From: Frigidibacter oleivorans
GTDB taxonomy: Bacteria; Pseudomonadota; Alphaproteobacteria; Rhodobacterales; Rhodobacteraceae
Reading direction: 5' to 3'
DNA: 64,000 nucleotides
Assembly: GCF_003993775.1 (NCBI RefSeq)
Contig: NZ_RJRZ01000013.1
Coordinates: 32,598 to 96,597, forward strand
The first letter of the stretch is position 1; each line of letters opens with the position of its first letter. The translations under genes and the position numbers were made by a program. Below the pieces are notes generated by a model. It was not told the DNA's origin, made no database searches, and was given only the letters and a program-made list of their open reading frames with translations. Below are positions 25,146-34,761 of this stretch, in pieces.

Positions 25146-26837
25146 ATGGCTTATCGCGCGCCGCTGGCCGAATTCCGCTTCATCCTGGATCAGGTGGTGC
25201 CGCTGGCGCCCGTGGCCGCGACCGACCGCTTCGCCGAGGCGACGGGCGAGACCGTCGAGGCGATCCTGACCGAGGCCGCGCGGATGTGCGACGAGGTCAT
25301 GGCCCCCCTGCAGCGGGCGGGCGACCTGCATCCGGCCCGGCTGGAGAACGGCGTGGTGCGGGCCTCGCCGGGCTTCGCCGAGGGCTATCGCGCCATCGCC
25401 GAGGGCGGCTGGGTCGGGCTGGCCGCCGATCCGGCGCAGGGCGGCATGGGCCTGCCGCAGACGCTGAACGTGGCGGTGAACGACATGATGTCGGGCGCCT
25501 GCCTCGCGCTGCAGCTGAACCCGCTGCTGACCCAGGGCCAGATCGAGGCGCTGGAACATCATGCCTCGCCCGAGCTGCAGGCGCTGTATCTGCCGAAGCT
25601 GATCTCGGGCGAATGGTCGGGGACGATGAACCTGACCGAACCGCAGGCGGGGTCCGATGTCGGCGCGCTGCGGACCCGGGCGGAACCCAAGGGCGACGGC
25701 ACCTATGCCGTGACCGGGCAGAAGATCTTCATCAGCTGGGGCGACAGCGACGTCACCGCCAATGTCTGCCATCTGGTGCTGGCGCGGCTGCCGGATGCCG
25801 CGCCGGGAACGAAGGGCATCAGCCTGTTCATGGTGCCGAAATACCTGCCCGACGCACAGGGCCGGCCGGGGCAGGCGAATGCGCTGAAGGTCGTCAGCCT
25901 CGAACACAAGATGGGCCTGCACGGCTCGCCCACCTGCGTGATGGCCTTCGAGGGCGCGACCGGCTGGCTGGTGGGCGAGCCGAACAAGGGCATGGCGGCG
26001 ATGTTCACGATGATGAACAACGCGCGGCTGGCCGTGGGCGTGCAGGGCATCGGCGTGGCCGAGGCCGCCTACCAGAAGGCGCTGGCCTATGCCGCCGACC
26101 GCCGGCAGATGGGGCCGATCCTCGACCATGCGGATGTGCGGCGGATGCTGGCGGGGATGAAGGCCGACATCTTCGCCGCGCGCTGCATCGCGCTGTCCTG
26201 CGCGGTGGCCACCGACCTGGCCCGCGCCACGGATGACGGCGATTGCGCCGCGCGCGCCGCCTTCCTGACCCCCATCGCCAAGGCCTTCGGGACCGATGTC
26301 GGCATGGCGGTGTCGGACACCGGGGTGCAGGTTCACGGCGGCATGGGCTTCGTCGAGGAGACCGGTGCCGCGCAGTTCTATCGCGACGTGCGGGTGACGG
26401 CGATCTACGAAGGCACCAACGGCATCCAGGCGATGGATCTGGTGGGTCGCAAGATGATGGACGAGGGGCGCGCCGCCTTCCGGCTGCTGCAGGAGGTGCA
26501 GGACGAGGCCGCCGCCGCCCGCGCCCGGCTGCCCGACCTGGCCGGCGATGTCTGGGCCGCGACCGAGACGCTGCGCGAGGCGACCGAGGCGCTGCTGCGC
26601 ACGGCGCCGCAGGACCGCTTCGCCGGTGCCGTGCCCTATCTGCGGGCCTTCGCCCGGGTGCTGGGCGGGCATTTCCACCTGAAGGCGGCGCTGGCCGAAG
26701 GTGCGGCAGGTCCGCGCGGTGCGCTGGCCCGCGTCTATATCCGCCGCCTTCTGCCGCAACATTCGGCACTGCTGGCCGAGGCGGCAGCGGGGGCGGACGA
26801 TCTCTATGCCCTTTCCGGCGAGGATCTGGCAGCCTGA
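25146..26837 (+). CDS. Acyl-CoA dehydrogenase with C-terminal extension (DmdC-like)
   Basis: A 563-residue flavin acyl-CoA dehydrogenase, longer than the usual 380-400 because of an extra C-terminal domain. FAD/substrate motifs include MNLTEPQAGSDVGALRT, KIFISWGD, GLHGSPTCVM, NNARLAVGVQGIG, the QVHGGMGFVEETG loop and the catalytic-region YEGTNGIQAMDLVGRKM. This layout fits the group containing DmdC (methylmercaptopropionyl-CoA dehydrogenase of DMSP demethylation) but also medium/long-chain enzymes; no DMSP genes are nearby, so the substrate is open. GGGAGG precedes the start. An MBL protein follows 4 bases after its stop. Confidence 0.85.
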   Translation: MAYRAPLAEFRFILDQVVPLAPVAATDRFAEATGETVEAILTEAARMCDEVMAPLQRAGDLHPARLENGVVRASPGFAEGYRAIAEGGWVGLAADPAQGGMGLPQTLNVAVNDMMSGACLALQLNPLLTQGQIEALEHHASPELQALYLPKLISGEWSGTMNLTEPQAGSDVGALRTRAEPKGDGTYAVTGQKIFISWGDSDVTANVCHLVLARLPDAAPGTKGISLFMVPKYLPDAQGRPGQANALKVVSLEHKMGLHGSPTCVMAFEGATGWLVGEPNKGMAAMFTMMNNARLAVGVQGIGVAEAAYQKALAYAADRRQMGPILDHADVRRMLAGMKADIFAARCIALSCAVATDLARATDDGDCAARAAFLTPIAKAFGTDVGMAVSDTGVQVHGGMGFVEETGAAQFYRDVRVTAIYEGTNGIQAMDLVGRKMMDEGRAAFRLLQEVQDEAAAARARLPDLAGDVWAATETLREATEALLRTAPQDRFAGAVPYLRAFARVLGGHFHLKAALAEGAAGPRGALARVYIRRLLPQHSALLAEAAAGADDLYALSGEDLAA

Positions 26838-26841
26838 GGCC

Positions 26842-27912
26842 ATGACCCTGACCGCACCCGTCCCCGCCGCCCGCACCGCCGCCGCGCCCTTCGCCATCCG
26901 CAGCCCTTGGCCGGCGCCGCCCGAACCCGGCGCCGCGACCGAGGTGGCGCCCGGCGTGCTGTGGCTGCGCCTGCCGCTGCCGATGAAGCTCGACCACGTC
27001 AACTGCTTCGCGCTGGACGAGGGCGACGGCTGGACGCTGGTCGATGCCGGAATGGATACTGCCCGGTCGCGGGACGAGTGGGAGGCGATCCTGAGCGGCC
27101 CCCTGCGCGGCCGGCCGGTGCGGCAGATGGTCGTCACCCACTACCACCCCGATCACATGGGTCTTGCCGGCTGGTTCATGGCGCGGGGCGCGGACCTTGT
27201 CACCACGCGCACCAGCTGGCTGATGGCGCGGATGCTGGTGCTGGACGAACAGGACCGCCCGGTGCCCGAGACGCTGGCCTTCTGGCGCGCGGCGGGGATG
27301 CCGGCCGAGATGCTGGCGGCCCGGGCGCAGGAGCGCCCCTACAATTTCGCCGACACGGTGCATGCCCTGCCGCTCGGCTATACCCGCGTGGCCGAGGGCG
27401 CGGTGCTGCGCATGGGCGGGCGGCGCTGGATCGTGCGCTGCGGCGACGGTCACGCCCCCGAACATGCGACATTCTGGAGCCTCGACGACGACCTGGTGCT
27501 GGGCGGCGACCAGCTGCTGCCGTCGATTTCCGCCAATCTGGGGGTCTACGCGACCGAGCCCGACGCCGATCCGGTGGCGGACTGGCTGGCCTCCTGCCGC
27601 CGCTTCGCCAGCGTGGCCGAGGACCGGCATCTGGTGCTGCCGGGGCACAAGCTGCCCTTCACCGGGCTGCCGGTGCGGATCGGGCAGATGATCGACAACC
27701 ACCTGTCGGCGCTCGACCGGCTGCTGGCGCATCTGGACCGGCCGCGCAGCGCCTGCGACTGCTTCCCGCCGCTGTTCCGGCGGGAGATCGGCCCCGCCGA
27801 ATTCGGGCTGGCGATGGTCGAGGCGGTCGCGCATCTGAACCACCTGCTGCACCAGGGCCGGATCCGGCGCAGCCTGACCGAGGGCGGCGTCTGGCTGTGG
27901 TCCCGGACCTGA
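26842..27912 (+). CDS. MBL-fold metallohydrolase
   Basis: A 356-residue metallo-beta-lactamase-superfamily hydrolase. Metal ligands are seen in THYHPDHMGLAGW, a further His in GDGHAPEHATFW, the bridging Asp in LVLGGDQLLP, and the late His in LVLPGHKLPF. A C-terminal helical winged-type tail (AVAHLNHLLHQGRIRRSL) follows, as in the LACTB2-like/RNase-like group with a winged-helix tail. Substrate unknown; the 4-base distance to the acyl-CoA dehydrogenase suggests a thioesterase-like or detoxifying step in the same pathway, which is inference. Confidence 0.85.
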   Translation: MTLTAPVPAARTAAAPFAIRSPWPAPPEPGAATEVAPGVLWLRLPLPMKLDHVNCFALDEGDGWTLVDAGMDTARSRDEWEAILSGPLRGRPVRQMVVTHYHPDHMGLAGWFMARGADLVTTRTSWLMARMLVLDEQDRPVPETLAFWRAAGMPAEMLAARAQERPYNFADTVHALPLGYTRVAEGAVLRMGGRRWIVRCGDGHAPEHATFWSLDDDLVLGGDQLLPSISANLGVYATEPDADPVADWLASCRRFASVAEDRHLVLPGHKLPFTGLPVRIGQMIDNHLSALDRLLAHLDRPRSACDCFPPLFRREIGPAEFGLAMVEAVAHLNHLLHQGRIRRSLTEGGVWLWSRT

Positions 27913-28036
27913 GCGGGCCGCGGCAAAGCTGCCGCAGGTCCGGCAGGCGTGACGGCCAAGGGGCTGACACCCCGCAATGATTCGGGTATGGCGGGTGCAG
28001 GAAACATCCGCAGCACACTTTGCACGAGGGCGCGAC

Positions 28037-28171
28037 ATGGCCGAGCACAAGCCGGGCAGCATGGACATCACCACCCAGGAAAAGACCTTCGCGGGTTTCA
28101 TGCGGCTGACGACATGGGCGGCGGTCCTGATCGTCGTCTCGCTGATCTTCCTCGCGCTGACCAACGGCTGA
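28037..28171 (+). CDS. aa3-type cytochrome c oxidase subunit IV
   Basis: A 44-residue single-helix protein (helix about residues 22-43, LTTWAAVLIVVSLIFLALTNG). The MAEHKPGSMDITTQEKTFAGFM head matches the small fourth subunit of Rhodobacter/Paracoccus aa3 oxidase (CoxI/CtaH type), which packs against subunits I and III in the inner membrane. No other oxidase genes are in the window; in this group the gene commonly stands apart from ctaCDE. Confidence 0.9.
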   Translation: MAEHKPGSMDITTQEKTFAGFMRLTTWAAVLIVVSLIFLALTNG

Positions 28172-28242
28172 GGACTCCTTCCCCTGCCGGTGCCCGTGCC
28201 GGGCGCCGGGCCGTCCCCCTCCTCCCAGACAGCGGACCTCAC

Positions 28243-28920
28243 ATGCGCCCCATCCTTGCCGCGATCGCCCTGCCGGTCGTCCTTGCCGCCTGCGGCGCCG
28301 ACAACAAATGGGCCAGCGACGCCGATGTGGCGCGGGCCGCCTATGTCAGCCCGGAACCGCCGTCGCTGACGCTCTATACCGCGATCCGGGTCAGCAGCGG
28401 CGAAGGCGGCCACAGCGCGCTGATGGTGAATTCGGGCCAGCGGGTGATGTTCGACCCCGCGGGAACCTGGTGGCACCGTACCGTGCCGGAACGGCATGAC
28501 GTGCTGTATGGCATCACGCCGCAACTGCTGGACTTCTACCTCGACTACCACGCACGCGAGACCTACTACGTGCTGGAACAGAAGATCTACGTGACGCCCG
28601 AGGTGGCGGCGCTGGCGCTGGCCAAGGTGCAGGCGAACGGTCCGGTGGGCAAGGCGATGTGCGCGGCCAACACCTCGGACATCCTGAACGACCTGCCGGG
28701 ATTCGAGAGGCTGCCGCAGACCCTGTTCCCCGCCCGGCTTGCCGCCGCCTTCGCCAAGCTGCCGGGGGTCGAACAGCGCCAGTACTGGGACAACGACGCC
28801 GACGACAACCGCGGCCTGCTGGCGGACCAGGGCGGCACCGGCCGGTCGGACGGCACCTTCACCCGTATCGTCGAGGTTCCCCCCGGCGCGATCAGCGGCA
28901 AGAACGGCGAGCTGCGCTGA
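28243..28920 (+). CDS. Lipoprotein of unknown function
   Basis: A 225-residue protein with a lipobox (PVVLAAC, Cys17) after a short signal. The mature part has LTLYTAIRVSSGEGGHSALMVNSGQRVMFDPAG, WWHRTVPERHDVLYGITPQ and YYVLEQKIYVTPEVAALALAKV: a papain/NlpC-like Cys and His arrangement could be imagined (Cys in GKAMCAANTSDIL, His in GGHSALMV), but I cannot assign the family firmly. It converges on azlD with a 3-base gap. Confidence 0.6.
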   Translation: MRPILAAIALPVVLAACGADNKWASDADVARAAYVSPEPPSLTLYTAIRVSSGEGGHSALMVNSGQRVMFDPAGTWWHRTVPERHDVLYGITPQLLDFYLDYHARETYYVLEQKIYVTPEVAALALAKVQANGPVGKAMCAANTSDILNDLPGFERLPQTLFPARLAAAFAKLPGVEQRQYWDNDADDNRGLLADQGGTGRSDGTFTRIVEVPPGAISGKNGELR

Positions 28921-28923
28921 TCG

Positions 28924-29244
28924 TCAGATCAGCCACAGCGCCAGATACAGCACCACCGCCCCGGCCAGGATCGCCTGCAGCACGTTGCGCGTGACGATCC
29001 CCGCCGCCACCGTGGCGATCGCCGCGAGGATGCGGGCGGCATCCGGCTGGCCCCCGGTCGCCACCGGCCAGGCCACGGCGGGCGCGACCAGCGCGGGCAG
29101 CACCGCGACGGCGGTATAGCGCAGGTGGCGCAGCGCCCATTCCGGCATCTGCCGCCCCCCGATCATGCCGAGGAAGGAAAAGCGCAGCAGGAAGGTGCCG
29201 ATCCCCAGCCCGAGGATCACCATCCAGATCGTCAGGTCGCTCAT
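28924..29244 (-). CDS. azlD: Branched-chain amino acid exporter small subunit AzlD
   Basis: A 106-residue membrane protein with three to four helices (IWMVILGLGIGTFLLRFSFL, AVLPALVAPAVAW, ILAAIATVAAGIVTRNVLQAILAGAVVLYLA). This is the AzlD family, the small partner of AzlC in exporters of branched-chain amino acids and analogues. Its start overlaps the azlC stop by 4 bases. Confidence 0.9.
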   Translation of the reverse strand: MSDLTIWMVILGLGIGTFLLRFSFLGMIGGRQMPEWALRHLRYTAVAVLPALVAPAVAWPVATGGQPDAARILAAIATVAAGIVTRNVLQAILAGAVVLYLALWLI

Positions 29245-29975
29245 CGCGCCTCCTCCGGCCCGCGCCGCAGCTTGTGCCGCGACAGCCACAGTTCCGCCTG
29301 CGCGCCCGCCATCATCGCCAGCGCCGAGGCGGCCAGCAGCCCGGTATTGTGCGGCATCCATGCCAGCGCCAGCGAGGCCACGACCGACATCGTCGCCGCG
29401 GCGAGATGCGGCAGGGTCCGCAGCATCGGCGCCACCATCGCCAGGAAGGTGATGGGCACCGCGAAGTCGAGCGCGAGCCAGGGCGGGATCGCGGCGCCTA
29501 CCGTCGCGCCCAGCCAGGTCGCGCCATACCAGACCGGCGCGATCACGGTCATCGTGCCGAAGAAATAGGCCAGCTTGTCGGGCAGGCTCGCCGCGGGGCG
29601 CTTGTCATATTCGACCGAGGCCAGCGCATAGGCCTGGTCGATCAGCAGATAGGCGACCAGCGCCCGCTGCCAGGTCGGGGCCTGCCCCAGATGCGGCGTC
29701 AGCGAGGCCGAGTACATCGCCATCCGCAGGTTCACGGCCAGCGCCGTGGCAAGGACGATCAGCGCCGGCGCATTGTCGGCGATCATCTGCGCCGCCGCGA
29801 ATTGCGACGAGCCGGCGATCACCAGAATGGTCATCGCCATGGTCTGGTACAGGTCCAGCCCCGCCTCCTGCGCCACGACGCCGAACAGCAGCCCGAAGGG
29901 CGCGACCATCAGGATGAAGGGCAGGGCCTCACGCAGGCCGCGCCGGAAGGTCGGACGATGGAGAAGGGAGGGCAT
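29241..29975 (-). CDS. azlC: Branched-chain amino acid exporter large subunit AzlC
   Basis: A 244-residue AzlC/YgaZ-family protein with about eight helices. Motifs: FRRGLREALPFILMVAPFGLLFGVVAQ, the family signature LVIAGSSQFAAAQMI, NLRMAMYSASLTPHLG and the DQAYALASVEYD loop. With AzlD it forms an inner-membrane exporter. I chose the ATG at 29975; on its far side lies mobA in the opposite direction. Confidence 0.9.
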   Translation of the reverse strand: MPSLLHRPTFRRGLREALPFILMVAPFGLLFGVVAQEAGLDLYQTMAMTILVIAGSSQFAAAQMIADNAPALIVLATALAVNLRMAMYSASLTPHLGQAPTWQRALVAYLLIDQAYALASVEYDKRPAASLPDKLAYFFGTMTVIAPVWYGATWLGATVGAAIPPWLALDFAVPITFLAMVAPMLRTLPHLAAATMSVVASLALAWMPHNTGLLAASALAMMAGAQAELWLSRHKLRRGPEEAR

Positions 29976-30101
29976 GGCAGGCTCTGGACGCGCGGTGTGC
30001 CAAGTCATAGGCATGGGGAGGGTGCGGGCGCAAGGGCCGGCGGGCCGGTCTGACCGGCCCGGCCCGACGGGCAGCGCACCGGAATGCGGGCGGAGGCGGG
30101 G

Positions 30102-30749
30102 ATGCAGGGCCGGGCAGCGGGGCCGGGTCTGGGACCGGAGGGCGAAGGCGAATCCGGGCCGGTGGCGGGGGTGATCCTCGCCGGCGGCCTGTCGTCGCGG
30201 ATGGGCGCGGACAAGGCACTGGCGATGCTGGGTGGGCAGCGGCTGCTGGACCGGGTCGCGCGGCGTCTGGCACCGCAGGTGGCCCGGATGGCGGTCAATA
30301 CCAACGCGCCGCTGACGGACCCCGGCCTGCCGGTCCTTCCCGATGCGCTGCCGCCGGGGGTGCCCGACCGGCCCGGCCCGCTGGCCGGGATCCTCGCCGC
30401 GCTCGACTGGGCGGCGGCCGAGGGTTTCGCGCGGGTGGTGACGGTGCCGGTGGACACGCCCTTCCTGCCTGCGGACCTCGTGGCGCGGCTGGCCGCCGCC
30501 GGCTGCCCCGCCATCGCGGAGAGCGGCGGTCGTACGCATCCGGCGGCGGGGCTGTGGCCGGTGAGGCTGGCCCCCGCGCTGCGGGCGGCGCTGGTCGCGG
30601 GGCAGCGCCGGGTAGCCCCCTGGGCCGAGGCGGCGGGGGCGGTGCGCGTGACGTTTGCGGGCGATCCCGACCCGTTCCTGAACCTCAACACGCCCGAGGA
30701 CCTTGCCCGGGCCGAGGCGCTGCTGGCCGGGCAGGGGGCGGGGCGATGA
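30102..30749 (+). CDS. mobA: Molybdenum cofactor guanylyltransferase MobA
   Basis: A 215-residue nucleotidyltransferase that attaches GMP to molybdopterin to make the guanine dinucleotide cofactor. The nucleotide-binding signature lies at residues 28-40 (GGLSSRMGADKAL); later motifs are RPGPLAGILAALDWA, VVTVPVDTPFLPADL, THPAAGLWPV and PDPFLNLNTPEDLA. Start at 30102 follows GGAGG; an earlier ATG at 30084 lacks such a site. Stop overlaps the next ATG. Confidence 0.93.
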   Translation: MQGRAAGPGLGPEGEGESGPVAGVILAGGLSSRMGADKALAMLGGQRLLDRVARRLAPQVARMAVNTNAPLTDPGLPVLPDALPPGVPDRPGPLAGILAALDWAAAEGFARVVTVPVDTPFLPADLVARLAAAGCPAIAESGGRTHPAAGLWPVRLAPALRAALVAGQRRVAPWAEAAGAVRVTFAGDPDPFLNLNTPEDLARAEALLAGQGAGR

Positions 30750-31330
30750 CCGTCACCATCACCCGCGGCTTCGAGCCGTCGCTGCGGCCGGTGGCTGCGG
30801 GGCTCTACTGGCAGGCCTTCGGGGGCAAGCTCGGCCGGGTAATGCAGCCCGAGGCGCTGGCGCTGGCCCATGTCGCGCGGGTGATGCGGCCGGACCACGC
30901 CTTCGCGGCGCTCGACCCGGCGGGCCATCTGGTAGGGATTGCCGGGTTCCGCAGCCTGACCGCCAGCTTCGTCGGCGGCAGCACGGCGGACCTGCGCGAC
31001 AGCTACGGGCGCCTCGGCGGCACGCTGCGGGGGCTGATGCTGTCGCTGCTGTCGCAGGATGTGGACAACGAACGCTTCCTCGTGGACGGGATCGCGGTGC
31101 GCGCCGACCGGCGGGGCGAGGGCATCGGCACCCGGCTGGTCGAGGCGCTGTGCGCCGAGGCGCAGGCGCGCGGCTATCGCCAGATCCGGCTGGACGTGGT
31201 GGGCGGCAATGTCCGGGCGCGGCAGCTGTATGAACGGGCGGGCTTCGCCACTGCGGCGCGCAGCCACAGCCGCGCCACCGCGGTGCTGTTCGGCTTCGAC
31301 AGCGTCACCACGATGGTGCGGCCGCTGTAG
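30746..31330 (+). CDS. GNAT-family N-acetyltransferase
   Basis: A 194-residue acetyltransferase with the acetyl-CoA motif VRADRRGEGIGTRLVEALCAEA and the closing LDVVGGNVRARQLYERAGF. The N-terminal half (YWQAFGGKLGRVM, VGIAGFRSLTASFVGG) should bind substrate, which is unknown. It overlaps mobA by 4 bases (ATGA); a role tied to molybdenum cofactor is not implied by its sequence. Confidence 0.85.
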   Translation: MTVTITRGFEPSLRPVAAGLYWQAFGGKLGRVMQPEALALAHVARVMRPDHAFAALDPAGHLVGIAGFRSLTASFVGGSTADLRDSYGRLGGTLRGLMLSLLSQDVDNERFLVDGIAVRADRRGEGIGTRLVEALCAEAQARGYRQIRLDVVGGNVRARQLYERAGFATAARSHSRATAVLFGFDSVTTMVRPL

Positions 31331-31350
31331 CGGCCGCCCGCCGCGGCCGG

Positions 31351-32853
31351 TCAGTTGGCCGGCGCGGTGTCGGGTGCGGTATCGGGCGCGGCTTCGGCGT
31401 CGCCCGCCGCGCCTTCGCTGCCGCCCGCCTCGGAGGCCGGATCGGCGGCGGCCTCGGGTGCCGGTTCGGCAAGCGCGCCGTTCTCCCACCGGCCCGTCGC
31501 CGTCTCGCCCGTGGCATAGCGCATGGTGCCTTCGCCCTGCCGCTTGCCCGCGACGAAGGCGCCTTCATAGACATCGCCGTTCGGATAGGTGGCGGTGCCG
31601 GTGCCGTCGATCTCGCCCGCCTTCCAGCCGCCGACATAGCGGAAGCCGTCGGCCATCACGATCTCGCCCTCGCCCTCGCGCTGGCCGTTGACGAAGCTGC
31701 CGGTATAGACCGTGCCGTCGGCATAGGTGGCGCGGCCCTGCCCGTGGCGCTGCCCCTCGCGCCATTCGCCGTCATAGACATAGCCGTCGGGATAGGTCAT
31801 CCGGCCCTGCCCGTGGTTCTTGCCGCCGAGGAAGCTGCCCTCGTAGACCAGCCCGTAGGCATAGCGGGCGATGCCTTCGCCCTCGATCACGCCGCCCTTC
31901 CACTGGCCTTCATAGGTCGAGCCGTCGGCATATGTGATCTTGCCCGCGCCGTCCTGCAGGTCGTCCGCGAAGGCGCCGACATAGACCGATCCGTCGGGAT
32001 AGCGGGCGGTGCCTTCGCCCTCGATCCGGCCGGCGGTCCAGGTGCCGGTATAGCTGAACCCGTCCGCGCCGGTAAAGCTGCCCTCGCCCTCGCGCCGGTC
32101 GGCGACGAAGCCGCCCTCGTAGACATCGCCATTGGCATAGGTCACGCGGCCCTGGCCCTGACGCTTGCCCTCGACCAGTTCGCCCTCGTAGACATCGCCG
32201 TTGGCCTGGGTCAGCTTGCCCAGCCCGTCGATCTGCCCGGCCTTCCACGCGCCTTCATAGGTCAGCCCGTCCGCCATCCGCAGCACGCCCTGCCCGGCGC
32301 GCTGGCCGTCGATCAGGTCGCCCTCGTAGACCGATCCGTCGGGATAGGTGATCTTGCCCTTGCCCTGCTTGACCCCCATGACCCAGTCGCCTTCGTAGCG
32401 ATAGCCGCCGGGGCTTTCCATCACGCCCTTGCCGTCATGCAGCGCGTCGGTGAAGTTCCCGGCATAGCTGGTGCCGTTGGCATAGCGGGCGACGCCCTCG
32501 CCCTGGATCTCGCCATCCACCCAGTCGCCTTCGTAGGTGCCGCCATCGGCGAAGGTGATCTTGCCCTTGCCCTGCGGCTTGCCCTTCACGAACTGGCCTT
32601 CATAGACCGATCCGTTGGGGAAGCGGGCGACGCCCTCGCCGAGGATCTCGCCCTCGACCCAGTCGCCGGAATATTCGTAGCCGTTGGGCAGGCGATAGGT
32701 GCCGCGCCCGTGCTGGCGGCCGTCCTTGAAGGTGCCCTCGTAGACGCCGCCATCCTCGTACTGCTTGGTCACCACGCCCTGCGGCGCGGCGGCCGTCGCG
32801 GCCAGCATCGCCGCCATCATCGCCGCTGCCCCGGCTGTCCGCATCCGCCTCAT
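31351..32853 (-). CDS. Exported MORN-repeat protein
   Basis: A 500-residue protein: signal peptide (AAAMMAAMLAATAAAPQG), then 18 uninterrupted 23-residue MORN units (residues 38-451, DNA about 31501-32742) of the form Y-E-G-x-[WF]-x-x-G-x-x-x-G-x-G-x-x-x-[YF]-x-[DN]-G, a partial nineteenth, and an acidic/Ala-rich tail. MORN repeats make a long beta sheet; in bacteria they occur in exported proteins of unknown role, possibly binding lipid or wall. Alternative start at 32844. No enzyme domain is present. Confidence 0.9.
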   Translation of the reverse strand: MRRMRTAGAAAMMAAMLAATAAAPQGVVTKQYEDGGVYEGTFKDGRQHGRGTYRLPNGYEYSGDWVEGEILGEGVARFPNGSVYEGQFVKGKPQGKGKITFADGGTYEGDWVDGEIQGEGVARYANGTSYAGNFTDALHDGKGVMESPGGYRYEGDWVMGVKQGKGKITYPDGSVYEGDLIDGQRAGQGVLRMADGLTYEGAWKAGQIDGLGKLTQANGDVYEGELVEGKRQGQGRVTYANGDVYEGGFVADRREGEGSFTGADGFSYTGTWTAGRIEGEGTARYPDGSVYVGAFADDLQDGAGKITYADGSTYEGQWKGGVIEGEGIARYAYGLVYEGSFLGGKNHGQGRMTYPDGYVYDGEWREGQRHGQGRATYADGTVYTGSFVNGQREGEGEIVMADGFRYVGGWKAGEIDGTGTATYPNGDVYEGAFVAGKRQGEGTMRYATGETATGRWENGALAEPAPEAAADPASEAGGSEGAAGDAEAAPDTAPDTAPAN

Positions 32854-33102
32854 GTCCTGCCCGCTCCTGGTGTGTCCGGTGTTGCGAAACCCCGCGTGTC
32901 CCCCGGGCTGCCCGGCGGTGGCGGGAGGATACCTGCGCGGCCAGACCCTAAGGCCAGCCCGCCCCCGAGACAAGCGCCGGAGGGGCGGCGAAGGGCGGCG
33001 CGGGCCTTTCCTGTCCGCCCGATCCTGCTAAGACTGGCGCGCATCGCGGCGGGCGGGGCGGGACGGTCCCGGCGCGCCGCAAGACCCTTGGGACGACACC
33101 GC

Positions 33103-34761
33103 ATGGCCGACCGCTTTCGCCTGACCCTTGCCCAGTTGAACGCCACGGTGGGCGCCATCGCCGCCAATTGCGACAAGGCCCGCGCCGCCTGGGCCGAGGG
33201 CCGGGACGCGGGGGCCGACCTCGTGGCGCTGCCTGAAATGTTCGTGACCGGCTACCAGACGCAGGATCTGGTGATGAAACCCGCCTTCGCCGAACACGCG
33301 ATGCAGGCGGCAGAGCAGCTGGCCGCCGATTGCGCCGACGGGCCGGCGCTGGCCATCGGCGCGCCCTGGCGGGTGGAGGACAGGCTCTACAACGCCTACT
33401 GGGTGCTGAAGGGCGGGCGGGTGATCGCCCGGGCGCTGAAGCATCACCTGCCCAATGACGACGTGTTCGACGAAGAGCGCCTGTTCGACCACGGCCCGAT
33501 TTCCGGCCCCTATGCCATCGGCGATGTCCGCATCGGCTCGCCCGTCTGCGAGGATGGCTGGTACGAGGACGTGGCCGAGACGCTGGCCGAGACGGGGGCC
33601 GAGATCCTGCTGATCCCCAACGGCTCGCCCTATCGCCGGCGCAAGCTGGACCTGCGGATGAACCACATGGTCGCACGCTCGGTCGAGACGGGCCTGCCCG
33701 TGACCTATCTGAACATGGTGGGCGGGCAGGACGATCAGGTCTTCGACGGCGCGTCCTTCGTGCTGAACCCCGGCGGTCAGGTGGCGGCGATGCTGCCGCC
33801 CTTCGCGGAAACAGTTGCCCATGTCGATTTCGCGCGCGGGCCGGAGGGCTGGCGGGCGGAACCCGCGACGCTGGCGCCGCAGCCCGACGACTGGGAACAG
33901 GACTATCACGCGATGGTTCTGGCGCTGCGTGACTATCTGGGCAAGTCGGGCATCCGCCGCGTGCTGCTCGGCCTGTCGGGGGGGATCGATTCCGCGCTGG
34001 TCGCCGCCATCGCCGCCGATGCCATCGGCCCGGACAATGTGCGCGGGGTGATGCTGCCCTCGCGCTTTACCTCGCAGGGCTCGCTCGACGATGCGGCGGA
34101 TGTGGCGGGACGCCTGGGCATCCGGCTCGACACGCTGCCCATCGGCGGCCCGGTCGCGGCGGTGAGCGCGGCGCTGGACCCGTTCTTCGCCGGCACCGAA
34201 CCCGGCATCGCCGAGGAAAACATCCAGAGCCGGCTGCGCGGCCTGTTGCTGATGGCGCTGTCGAACAAGACGGGCGAGATGCTGCTGACCACCGGCAACA
34301 AGTCGGAAATGGCGGTGGGCTATGCCACGATCTATGGCGACATGGCGGGCGGCTACAACCCGATCAAGGACCTCTACAAGACCCGCGTCTTCGAAACCTG
34401 CCGCTGGCGCAACATCACCCACCGGGACTGGATGCAGGGACCGCCGGGCGAGGTGATCCCGCCCGCGATCATCGACAAGCCGCCGTCGGCCGAACTGCGC
34501 GACAACCAGAAGGACGAGGACAGCCTGCCGCCCTATCCGGTGCTGGACGCGATCCTCGAGGGGCTGGTCGAGGACGAGGCGAGCGTGGCCGATCTGGTGC
34601 TGCGGGGCTTCGACCGGGCGACGGTGAAGAAGGTCGAGGGCCTGCTCTATGGCGCGGAGTGGAAGCGGTTCCAGTCCGCCCCCGGCACGCGGCTGACGAC
34701 GCGGGCCTTCTGGCTGGACCGCCGCTATCCCATCGTGAACCGCTGGCGGGACGGGTCATGA
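33103..34761 (+). CDS. nadE: Glutamine-dependent NAD+ synthetase
   Basis: A 552-residue two-domain enzyme converting nicotinate adenine dinucleotide to NAD with glutamine as nitrogen donor. The N-terminal nitrilase-like glutaminase has the Glu45-Lys113-Cys149 triad (LPEMF, ALKHHLPN, PVCEDGW). The C-terminal synthetase has the ATP pyrophosphatase loop LSGGIDSAL near residue 291, LTTGNKSEMAVGYATIYGDMAGGYN and the IIDKPPSAEL segment. The ATG of the glycosyltransferase overlaps its stop. Confidence 0.95.
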   Translation: MADRFRLTLAQLNATVGAIAANCDKARAAWAEGRDAGADLVALPEMFVTGYQTQDLVMKPAFAEHAMQAAEQLAADCADGPALAIGAPWRVEDRLYNAYWVLKGGRVIARALKHHLPNDDVFDEERLFDHGPISGPYAIGDVRIGSPVCEDGWYEDVAETLAETGAEILLIPNGSPYRRRKLDLRMNHMVARSVETGLPVTYLNMVGGQDDQVFDGASFVLNPGGQVAAMLPPFAETVAHVDFARGPEGWRAEPATLAPQPDDWEQDYHAMVLALRDYLGKSGIRRVLLGLSGGIDSALVAAIAADAIGPDNVRGVMLPSRFTSQGSLDDAADVAGRLGIRLDTLPIGGPVAAVSAALDPFFAGTEPGIAEENIQSRLRGLLLMALSNKTGEMLLTTGNKSEMAVGYATIYGDMAGGYNPIKDLYKTRVFETCRWRNITHRDWMQGPPGEVIPPAIIDKPPSAELRDNQKDEDSLPPYPVLDAILEGLVEDEASVADLVLRGFDRATVKKVEGLLYGAEWKRFQSAPGTRLTTRAFWLDRRYPIVNRWRDGS

